Source: Bradyrhizobium sp. 170 (GTDB lineage Bacteria; Pseudomonadota; Alphaproteobacteria; Rhizobiales; Xanthobacteraceae). Taken from it: 64,000 bases of DNA. This document shows, piece by piece, positions 18,017-24,784 of the stretch. The position numbers and the translations under genes were made by a program. How positions within the stretch are numbered: position 1 is the first letter of the stretch; every line of letters begins with the position of its first letter. The notes beneath the pieces are model-generated. The model saw only the letters and a program-made list of their open reading frames with translations, searched no databases and was not told where the DNA came from. The stretch lies in the NCBI RefSeq assembly GCF_023101085.1, contig NZ_CP064703.1, forward strand, positions 2,294,001-2,358,000, in the 5' to 3' direction.

Positions 18017-19399
18017 CTATTCGATGAAGCCGGCCAGTCTCGGCAGCCACAGGCTGATGCTCGGGAAATAAATGCACAGCATCAAGCCGAGCGCCTGCAG
18101 CGCGACGAACGGATACATGGCCGTGAACACGTCGTTCATGGTGACGCCCGGCGGCGCCGTGCCCTTCATGTAGAACAGCGTCGCCCCGAACGGCGGCGTC
18201 ATGAACGCGGTCTGCAGATTGACCGCAACCAGCGTGCCGAACCAGGTCATCAGGGCAGCGTTGTTGCCGATGTGGTCGGAAAAGTCGTACCTCAACAGGA
18301 TCGGCCCGAACACCGGCAGGACGATCAGGCAGATCTCGATCCACTCGAACGGGAAGCCGAGCAAGAAGATCAGCACCATGACGAAGCCGAGCATTTCCCA
18401 CTTGGTGTCGATGCCGAAATGGGTGAGCGTCGAGATCATCAGGTCGTCGCCGCCGAGCACGCGGAACACGTAGGAGAAGCCGGTTGCGCCGAGGAAGATC
18501 AGGAACACCAGGCCGTTGGCGCGGCAGGAGGCATAGATCGCCTCGTTCATCATCTTGAACGTCATGCGCCGGTTCAGCGCGGCGATGAACATGGAGCCGA
18601 GCACGCCGACAGCCCCGCTCTCCGTGGGCGTCGCCCAGCCAGCGAAGATCGAGCCGAGCACGATCACCAGCAGTGCCGTCATCGGGAACAGGCCCCGCCA
18701 GAGCGCGTACCAGAACGCACTGCGGGTCTGCGGCCCGTAGCCAGGCGGCAGCTTCGGCGCGGCGCCCGGCCTGAAGATCGCGACGAGCACGATATAGACG
18801 AGGTAGAGGCCGGAGAGCAGAAAGCCCGGCATGATGGCGGCGAGAAACAAATTACCTGCCGAGGTCGCCAGCATCTCGGCCATCACCACCAGCATGATGG
18901 CCGGCGGGATCAGGATGCCGAGCGTTCCGGCCGAGGCGATGGTGCCGATGGCAAGCCGCTTGTCGTAGCCCGCGGCCAGCATCTGCGGCAGCGCGATCAC
19001 CGACAGCGTGATGACAGCCGCGCCGACCACGCCGATCGGCGCCGCCAGGATCGTGCCCATCACCATCACGGAGACCGCCAGCGCGCCCGGGCACCGCTTG
19101 AGCAGGACCTCGGTTGCGTCCAGCATGTCCTTGGCGGAGCCCGATCGCTCCAAGATCGCGCCCATGAAGATGAACATGGGGATCGACGCCAGCACCGGAT
19201 CGTTGGCGACCCCGCCCCACATGCGCAGCACGATATCGGACAGGCCGATCAGGTTGAAGGTGCCGAGCCAGGCGCCGAAGACCGCAAAGGCGAGCGCCAG
19301 TCCGCCCATGATGAAGGCGACCGGGTAGCCGATGAAAATGAAGAAAAACATCGACACGAACATGATCAGAGCGAGATTGTCGGCCAGCCAGTCGAGCAC
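18017..19399 (-). CDS. dctM: TRAP transporter large permease, DctM type
   Basis: 460 residues starting at a GTG (19399) with GGGGG eight bases ahead; the frame continues upstream into the small-permease gene but only from here does it read as DctM (VLDWLADNLALIMFVSMFFFIF). About twelve membrane segments, with the family stretches GVVGAAVITLSVIALPQML, GTLGILIPPAIMLV and FMTPPFGATLFYMKG. The protein forms the ion-coupled translocation path that receives substrate from the binding protein. Encoded downstream of dctP and dctQ, 20 bases after dctQ; last gene of the unit. Confidence 0.93.
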   Translation of the reverse strand: MLDWLADNLALIMFVSMFFFIFIGYPVAFIMGGLALAFAVFGAWLGTFNLIGLSDIVLRMWGGVANDPVLASIPMFIFMGAILERSGSAKDMLDATEVLLKRCPGALAVSVMVMGTILAAPIGVVGAAVITLSVIALPQMLAAGYDKRLAIGTIASAGTLGILIPPAIMLVVMAEMLATSAGNLFLAAIMPGFLLSGLYLVYIVLVAIFRPGAAPKLPPGYGPQTRSAFWYALWRGLFPMTALLVIVLGSIFAGWATPTESGAVGVLGSMFIAALNRRMTFKMMNEAIYASCRANGLVFLIFLGATGFSYVFRVLGGDDLMISTLTHFGIDTKWEMLGFVMVLIFLLGFPFEWIEICLIVLPVFGPILLRYDFSDHIGNNAALMTWFGTLVAVNLQTAFMTPPFGATLFYMKGTAPPGVTMNDVFTAMYPFVALQALGLMLCIYFPSISLWLPRLAGFIE

Positions 19400-19419
19400 G
19401 TTGCGGTCCCCCGGTTGGA

Positions 19420-19980
19420 TTAGACGTCGGTAATCACATGTCCGATTTGCAGATTGACTTCCCGCTCCGACTTTTGGCCGAACAGGAAGACGATCACGCG
19501 GAGCAGTACGCTGAGGATGCCGAGCACCACCATCCACAGGCCGGCTGCGTAGATGCCTTTGATGATCCAGCGGTGGGTCAGCCCGACGGTGCTGTCTGAC
19601 TGCTCGCCGAGCCGATAGGACTGCGCAACGAAATCCAGGCTGTAGTAGGCGACCAGCGCCATGTAGGGCAGTGCCAGCAGGAGGCAGCCGGCGAGTTCGA
19701 TCCATGCCCTGCGGCGATACGACATCATCTCGGTGAATGTATCGACCCGCGGATGCGCGTTGATCGTGTAGCAGTAGCCCATCCAAAGCGAGAAGATCGC
19801 GGCGTGGAAGTGCCATTCCAGCTCTTGCAGCCTGGTGTACGGCAGCTGCAAGCCAAACTTGCGCGCGACGACATCGAACGTGGTCACGCACGCCATGATA
19901 ACGAGCAGCCAGCCGGACGCCAGGGCAACAACCTCGAGCGCCCGCCGCATACTCTCGGCCAGCTTCAGCAATGCATTCAT
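19420..19980 (-). CDS. dctQ: TRAP transporter small permease, DctQ type
   Basis: 186 residues from the ATG at 19980. Four membrane segments are visible (VVALASGWLLVIMACVTTFDVV, FHAAIFSLWMGYCYTI, LAGCLLLALPYMALVAY, GIYAAGLWMVVLGILSVLLRVIVFL). The ARKFG stretch after helix one and NAHPRVDTF after helix two are typical of DctQ proteins. It pairs with DctM in the inner membrane. Lies 128 bases after dctP, across a strong hairpin. Confidence 0.9.
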   Translation of the reverse strand: MNALLKLAESMRRALEVVALASGWLLVIMACVTTFDVVARKFGLQLPYTRLQELEWHFHAAIFSLWMGYCYTINAHPRVDTFTEMMSYRRRAWIELAGCLLLALPYMALVAYYSLDFVAQSYRLGEQSDSTVGLTHRWIIKGIYAAGLWMVVLGILSVLLRVIVFLFGQKSEREVNLQIGHVITDV

Positions 19981-20073
19981 CGCGACAAGTCCTGCTGTGG
20001 CGCACCCCGCGGCAGCGCACCGTGCGCAGCCGGCTGATCTCATCACCGGCCGGCGAGGCAACCCCCCGGCGGG

Positions 20074-20100
20074 AGCCGGCGCAGCCGCGCTGCACCGGCT
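20074..20100 (-). other. Intercistronic hairpin between dctP and dctQ
   Basis: Arms AGCCGGCGCAGC (20074-20085) and GCTGCACCGGCT (20089-20100) with a 3-base loop; on the transcribed minus strand the only non-Watson-Crick pair is a G-U. It begins within about 10 bases of the dctP stop codon. There is no U-tract, so it more likely protects the dctP message and lowers dctQM expression than fully terminates. Binding proteins are commonly needed in excess over permeases. Confidence 0.6.
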
Positions 20101-20108
20101 GCCTCCGC

Positions 20109-21182
20109 TCAATCCTTCTGGTAGGTGGTCTTCATCGTCTGCGACACGCCCCACACCGCGAACTTCTTGCGGTAGTCCAGGTAGTGGTCAGCGACCTTCT
20201 TGAACAGCGGGTCCTTGGCCGATTCCTCCGCCAGCACTTCCAGCCAGGCCTTCTCCAGCGCGGCCAGGTCCTGGTCGCTCCAGCGCTTGACCTGAACCTT
20301 GTGCTTGTCGCGCATCTCGGCCATCGCCGCGAACTGGGCGTGGTCGCTCTCGACGTAGGTGTGCATGACGGATTCGCCGAGGGCGATCTCGATGATCGCC
20401 TTGTTCTGATCCGACAGCTTGTCCCATGCCGCCTTGTTCATCAGAAGCTCGCTCACCGAGGTCTGCTGATGCCAGCCTGGGAAATAGTTGTACTTGGCGA
20501 TCTGATGGAAGCCCAACTTGGTGTCCATCGTCGGCATCGAGAACTCGGTCGCGTCGATCACGCCGCGCTCCAGCGCAGGATAGATGTCGGCCGCTGCCAG
20601 CAGCTGGGTGGAGACGCCGAGCTTCTGCATCACCTGTGCGCCAAGGCCGAAGAACCGCATCTTCAGCCCCTTGAGCTCCTCGACCGACTTGATCTCGTTG
20701 CGGAACCAGCCGGAGGTCTCGGGCGCGATGGCGAAGGAGTCGATCGCAATCAGGCCGTGCTGGGCGTAGATCTCGTTGCGCAACTGGTTGCCGCCACCGA
20801 ACCACTTCCAGCCGAGGAATTCGCCGACGGGCGGGCCGAACGGCACGGTGGTGAAGAAGGCGAGCGCGGGGTACTTGCCGGTGTGGTAGCCCGGCGTCGT
20901 CCAGCACGATTCGATCGAGCCCTTGGACACTGCGTCGAAGCACTCCAGCGGCGGGATCAGCGCGCCGGGCTCGTAGAACTTGATCTCCAACTTGCCGCCC
21001 GACAACCGCTCGACATTCTTCGCGAAGCGCACGGCCGAGGTGCCGAGGTGTGGCAGCTGGCTGCCGAACGCGCTCTGCATCTTCCAGCGGACTTTTTCCT
21101 GCGCGTTGGCATCTGTGGTCACCGCCGTGAGGGCCAAGGCGGCTAGCCCCGCGAATCCCAATATCAGTGTGGATTTAATCAT
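20109..21182 (-). CDS. dctP: TRAP transporter substrate-binding protein, DctP/TakP-like
   Basis: 357 residues from the ATG at 21182, preceded by GGGAGGAG. Residues 1-24 form a Sec signal peptide ending in ANA before QEKVRW. The mature part follows the TRAP binding-protein pattern: WKMQSAFG, then SGGKLEIKFYEPG, then the long-helix region KSVEELKGLKMRFFGLGAQV, which contains the conserved arginine (in LKMRFFG) that pairs with a substrate carboxylate. The style resembles the TakP/mannitol-chloroaromatic subgroup, some of which carry 2-oxoacids. The actual ligand is unknown. First gene of the dctPQM unit. Confidence 0.9.
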   Translation of the reverse strand: MIKSTLILGFAGLAALALTAVTTDANAQEKVRWKMQSAFGSQLPHLGTSAVRFAKNVERLSGGKLEIKFYEPGALIPPLECFDAVSKGSIESCWTTPGYHTGKYPALAFFTTVPFGPPVGEFLGWKWFGGGNQLRNEIYAQHGLIAIDSFAIAPETSGWFRNEIKSVEELKGLKMRFFGLGAQVMQKLGVSTQLLAAADIYPALERGVIDATEFSMPTMDTKLGFHQIAKYNYFPGWHQQTSVSELLMNKAAWDKLSDQNKAIIEIALGESVMHTYVESDHAQFAAMAEMRDKHKVQVKRWSDQDLAALEKAWLEVLAEESAKDPLFKKVADHYLDYRKKFAVWGVSQTMKTTYQKD

Positions 21183-21600
21183 CGCAGCTCCTCCCTTCGT
21201 TTCACGCAATGCCGGTGCCCCGCAGCTCACACGGCTGCAATGGTTGTTCGGCGGTACGCTCGATGAGGTGGCTACGTTTCTTTTTGGCCTTGGAAGGTGC
21301 CGGGACGGACGTTGTCTCACCCCATTCCCAGCAACGTGGCATGAAGGCGCACAGCTGTCAAAAAGAAGCGCTTGGCAGACGACGCAATTTGCAGTCGCGT
21401 CTTAATTCCTTCCACGCCCGTATTTTCCCGGAGCCGGTCGCAACGCCGATATGGTGCGCCGCGAAGACGCGAGCCATCGCCAAGCGAGGATCTCATCCGG
21501 ACAATTGTCGATTGGCCTGGAAACTGGGGAGCGGCATGCGCGACTTGGCCTCAGCCGTGCTTTGGGCGGCTCCTCGAAGGGGCGAGGACCGTGCTCCAGA
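21183..21600. other. Intergenic region upstream of dctP
   Basis: 418 bases between the dctP start and the stop of the acyl-CoA synthetase gene on the same strand. None of the open frames looks like a protein. On the minus strand a TTGACA lies at 21361-21356, about 175 bases before dctP, but no matching -10 box follows at normal spacing. No EcfG or sigma-54 match and no strong palindrome seen. Confidence 0.5.
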
Positions 21601-23208
21601 CTAGATCGCCGTCATCTCGCCCTTGGTCCAGGCTTCCCGCAGCTTGAATTTCTGGATCTTGCCCGATCCCGTCAGCGGGAACGCGTCCACCACGAACCAG
21701 TGTTTTGGCGTCTTGTGCGGGGCGAGCGAGGCGCGCATGTAGTCGATCAGTTCTTCCTTTTCGATTGTTACGCCGGGCGCCGGGCGGATAAAGGCCGCGA
21801 CCTCTTCGCCCCATTTCTCGTGGGGAACGCCGATGACGGCGACTTCGCCGACCTTCGGATGCTTGAACAACAGCTCCTCCAGCTCGCGCGGATAGATGTT
21901 CTCGCCGCCGCGGATGATCATGTCCTTCAGCCGGCCTTCCACCGTGCAATAGCCGCGGGCGTCCATCGCGCAGAGATCGCCGCTATGCAGCCAACCGTCC
22001 GCATCGATCGCGGCCGAGGTCGCGTCAGGCATTTCGAAGTAACCGAGCATCACGTGATAGCCGCGGGTACAGAATTCGCCGACAGTGCCGACCGGAACGG
22101 TCTCGCCGGTATTGGGGTCGATGATCTTGCTTTCCATGTTGGGCAGCGGCAGGCCGATCGTATTGGCCTTGTCCTCGACGCTGTCGGTGGTGCGGGTTTG
22201 CGCCGCGACCGGGGAGCATTCGGTCTGACCGAACACAATCGTGAAGGGTGCGCCGAGCTTTTCCTCCAATAGCCGCACCAGCGCAGCCGGCACCGTGGAG
22301 CCGCCGGAGCAGATCGCCTTGACCGACGAGAGGTCGGTCGCCGCGAATGTCGGGTGTTCCAGCATCGCGACCAGCATGGTGGGAACGCCGAGCATCGCAT
22401 TGCCGCGATAGGTCCCGAGCATTTCCAGCACCAGTCCAGGCTCGAAGGCTTCGACCAGCACCTGGGTCGAGGCTTTCGATACCGCGCCGATCATGCAGCA
22501 GACGCAGCCGCCGGTATGAAACAGCGGCATCGTGGTGACGAAGACGTCGCCGGGATCGACGCCCATCCGGTCGGCGGTGTCGGCGCCGTTGTTGAGCAAT
22601 CCGCGATGGCGGAGCAGGGCGCCCTTCGGAAAGCCCGTGGTGCCTGACGTGTACTGGATCATGACGGGATCGTCGGGACTGACCGCCGGCAGCTTGATGC
22701 TATCATCGTCGCCTGCCGCGATGAAGGAATCCCAGTCGTCGAAAGAGATGATCTCGCGCAACTCGGGGCAGTTCGGCGCCACCGCCTGCACGGTCTCCAG
22801 CATCGGGTTGCCGCGAAAGCTGCTGACGACAAAGACGCCGGCCGAGCGCGACTGCTTCAGCACATATTCGACTTCCCTGGCGCGAAAGGCCGGGTTCACG
22901 GTGACGAGCACCATGCCCGCCATGCCGGCGCCGAATTCGAGCATCACCCATTCCGGGAGGTTCTGCGCCCAGACGGCAACGCGCTCGCCCGGTTTGAAGC
23001 GCGACAGCAGCGCGCGGGCGGTGCGCTGGGCTTCACGATAAAACTGCGCGTAGGTCCATTGCCGGCGCAGCTTCGGATCGGGGACGCCCGCAATCAGGGC
23101 CACGCGATCGGGCGCCGCCTCAGCCGCCTTGCGCAAGAGATCGCCGAACGTCATCTCCCGCACCGCAGGTGTCGTTGGGCCCGCGACGTGCGACTTCGTC
23201 AATGTCAT
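21601..23208 (-). CDS. AMP-forming acyl-CoA synthetase (fatty-acid-CoA ligase family)
   Basis: 535 residues from the ATG at 23208, preceded by GGGGAGG; the longer frame adds 23 unconvincing residues. Adenylate-forming family motifs are complete: phosphate loop YTSGTTGFPKG, GQTECSP, WLHSGDL, the hinge GRLKDMIIRGGENIYP, and the C-terminal catalytic lysine in LTGSGKIQKFKLRE. It activates a carboxylic acid to its acyl-CoA through an acyl-AMP; the substrate chain cannot be read from the sequence. The layout resembles medium/long-chain FadD3/FcsA-type ligases. It stands upstream of dctPQM on the same strand, so it might activate a carboxylate imported by that system, but the 418-base gap argues for separate promoters. 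Confidence 0.9.
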   Translation of the reverse strand: MTLTKSHVAGPTTPAVREMTFGDLLRKAAEAAPDRVALIAGVPDPKLRRQWTYAQFYREAQRTARALLSRFKPGERVAVWAQNLPEWVMLEFGAGMAGMVLVTVNPAFRAREVEYVLKQSRSAGVFVVSSFRGNPMLETVQAVAPNCPELREIISFDDWDSFIAAGDDDSIKLPAVSPDDPVMIQYTSGTTGFPKGALLRHRGLLNNGADTADRMGVDPGDVFVTTMPLFHTGGCVCCMIGAVSKASTQVLVEAFEPGLVLEMLGTYRGNAMLGVPTMLVAMLEHPTFAATDLSSVKAICSGGSTVPAALVRLLEEKLGAPFTIVFGQTECSPVAAQTRTTDSVEDKANTIGLPLPNMESKIIDPNTGETVPVGTVGEFCTRGYHVMLGYFEMPDATSAAIDADGWLHSGDLCAMDARGYCTVEGRLKDMIIRGGENIYPRELEELLFKHPKVGEVAVIGVPHEKWGEEVAAFIRPAPGVTIEKEELIDYMRASLAPHKTPKHWFVVDAFPLTGSGKIQKFKLREAWTKGEMTAI

Positions 23209-23384
23209 AAAATCCTCCCCGGTCCGGGGACGGCGCCGTTCTTGCTGCCGGCGTTTCAGTCGTCCCCCGGCGGCCAAAATGCCTTCCGTCGCCGGTCAAT
23301 GCAAGCGGACTATGAGGTGCGAGGAACTTTGCATGCCACCGGTGATTACTTTTTCGCCAAACGGAGGAAAGCCGGAGAAAAGCA

Positions 23385-23630
23385 ATGGCACGCAGATACT
23401 CGAAGAAGGCGTCGACCGATGTCAGGCGCGCGATGAAGAAGCGCAAGGCTGGTACGCTGAAGAGCGGCCGTTCGGGCAGGACGGTCAAGAGCCGCAAACA
23501 GGCGATTGCGATCGGGCTGTCGGAGGCGAGGGCCAAGGGCAAGAAGGTGCCGAAGAAGGCTGCGAAGAAGCGGAAGACGGCGAAGAAAAAGACAGCGAAG
23601 AAGCGGAAGGCGAAGAAGTCGAAGCGGTAG
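23385..23630 (+). CDS. Lysine-rich DUF6496-type basic protein (81 aa)
   Basis: Starts MARRYSKKASTDVRRAMKKR, followed by GTLKSGRSGRTVKSRKQAIAIGLSEARAKG, a pattern I recognise from DUF6496 proteins. Residues 54-81 are a histone-H1-like tail of Lys/Ala/Thr blocks (PKKAAKKRKTAKKKTAKKRK). It is small, very basic and without membrane segments, so a nucleic-acid-binding role is likely but not shown. GGAGAAAAGCA before the ATG gives a good ribosome-binding site. A GGAAC box lies 62-66 bases upstream but its -10 partner reads GATT instead of GGTT. Sits 170 bases from ku, separated by a palindromic repeat. Confidence 0.8.
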   Translation: MARRYSKKASTDVRRAMKKRKAGTLKSGRSGRTVKSRKQAIAIGLSEARAKGKKVPKKAAKKRKTAKKKTAKKRKAKKSKR

Positions 23631-23643
23631 GGCAGCAACTGCC

Positions 23644-23788
23644 GTCATTGCGAGCCAACGGGTCGCGCGAATGCGCGCCCGATGACAGGCTCCGCGAAGC
23701 AATCCATAGCGCTGCATGCGGAGACATGGATTGCTTCGTCGCTTCGCTCCCTTGCGCAAACGCTTCGCGTTTGTCGCAGGCAAAGACG
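23644..23788 (-). repeat. Palindromic intergenic repeat, family A, copy 2 (reverse orientation, with insertion)
   Basis: Reverse-complement relative of the elements at 12969 and 44525. GTCATTGCGAG begins it, the arms GAAGCAATCCAT and ATGGATTGCTTCG form the central hairpin, and GCGCAAACGCTTCGCGTTTG closes it. About 40 extra bases (GGGTCGCGCGAATGCGCGCC and neighbours) are present near the left side. It lies between the ends of the DUF6496 gene and ku. Confidence 0.88.
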
Positions 23789-23800
23789 AGGGGATAGGTC

Positions 23801-24685
23801 TCACCCCGCCTTGCGGTGCCGGGCCGCGGACCGGTGCGCTTTCTTTGCCGTCCGGCGTGCCGGCGCCCGCCGCGACGCCGGGGCATGTGCCCGCCGTTTC
23901 GCCGCCGGCTTGCCCTTCAGGCTCGCCTTCAGCGCATCCATCAGGTTGATGACGTTATCAGGCTTTTCCTCGCGCTCGGCGGCCTTGATCGGCTTGCCGG
24001 AGGCCTTGCGCCGCACCAGCGCCTTCAGCGCGTCCTCGTATTCATCCTTGAATTTCGAGGGATCGAAATGCGCGGCCTTGGTGTGCAGGATGTGGCCTGC
24101 GAGTTCGATCATGTCCTTTGTGATCTTGGGCGTCTTGATGCCGTCGAAATAGTCCTCCTCGTCGCGCAGCTCGTAAGGATATCGCAGCGTGGTGCCGAGC
24201 AGGCCCTTGCCGAGCGGCTCGATCGCAATGACGTGCTCGCGGTTGGTCAGCACGATGCGCGCCAGCGCGACCCGTTCCTCATCCTTCATGGCGTCGCGGA
24301 TCACGGCGAAGGCATCGACCGCGGCCTTGCCGTCGGGGGCGACGTAGTAGGGATGGTTGTAATAGCGCTTGTCGATTTCGTCGCTGGGCACAAAACTGTC
24401 GATCTCGATGGTGTGGTTGCTCTCGATCTGGACGGCTTCGAGTTCCTCCTTTTCGATCTCGACATACTGGCCCTTTTTCAACTCATAGCCGCGGCCCTTC
24501 TGGTCGCTCTCCACGACGTCGCCGGTCTCGGCGTCGATCATCTGCTGCTTGAGCCTGTTGCCGGTCTCCCTGTTGATCATGTGAAAGCGGGTTTTCTCGA
24601 GCGATGTCGAGGCCGGATACAGCACGACCGGACACGACACCAAAGAGAGTTTTAGCGTGCCTTTCCAATAGGCGCGGGGGGCCAT
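23801..24685 (-). CDS. ku: Ku protein, non-homologous end joining
   Basis: 294 residues from the ATG at 24685, which has GGAG nine bases ahead; in-frame ATGs at 24700 and 24721 lack one. The start MAPRAYWKGTLKLSLVSCPV is the typical opening of bacterial Ku. The core (about 1-240) builds the homodimeric ring that loads on DNA double-strand ends and recruits LigD. The last 40 residues are an Arg/Lys/Ala extension (KGKPAAKRRAHAPASRRAPARR) of the kind that helps DNA binding in other bacterial Ku proteins. Divergent from ligD with a 99-base shared control region carrying EcfG-type boxes. Confidence 0.96.
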   Translation of the reverse strand: MAPRAYWKGTLKLSLVSCPVVLYPASTSLEKTRFHMINRETGNRLKQQMIDAETGDVVESDQKGRGYELKKGQYVEIEKEELEAVQIESNHTIEIDSFVPSDEIDKRYYNHPYYVAPDGKAAVDAFAVIRDAMKDEERVALARIVLTNREHVIAIEPLGKGLLGTTLRYPYELRDEEDYFDGIKTPKITKDMIELAGHILHTKAAHFDPSKFKDEYEDALKALVRRKASGKPIKAAEREEKPDNVINLMDALKASLKGKPAAKRRAHAPASRRAPARRTAKKAHRSAARHRKAG

Positions 24686-24711
24686 TGCTGTCTCCGGCAT
24701 GGTTGGGTTTG

Positions 24712-24736
24712 GGAACTTCAACGGTTAGTATGGGTT
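24712..24736 (+). promoter_or_regulatory. EcfG-type promoter motif facing ligD
   Basis: GGAAC at 24712-24716 and GGTT at 24733-24736, spacing 16. This matches the alphaproteobacterial general-stress sigma factor consensus (GGAAC, 16-17 bases, C/G-GTT). The ligD start codon is about 48 bases beyond the -10 box. Motif seen directly; sigma-factor identity is inferred. Confidence 0.65.
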
Positions 24737-24744
24737 TTCGTTCC
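24720..24744 (-). promoter_or_regulatory. EcfG-type promoter motif facing ku, interleaved with the ligD motif
   Basis: On the minus strand GGAAC (24744-24740) and CGTT (24723-24720) are separated by 16 bases, an exact consensus match. The ku start codon lies 34 bases beyond. The two oppositely facing motifs share 17 bases, so polymerase could hardly occupy both at once. Confidence 0.7.
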
Positions 24745-24784
24745 GGTATTGCAGCGGGGCGGTCTTGAAGCTTGAGGGTTGGCC

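Noticed and set aside
21356..21361. TTGACA (minus strand) as the dctP -35 box
   Set aside because: No acceptable -10 box follows at 15-19 bases, and it lies far from the start codon.
23319..23350. GGAAC upstream of the DUF6496 gene as an EcfG promoter
   Set aside because: The -10 partner at spacing 16 is GATT, not C/G-GTT; too weak to list as a feature.
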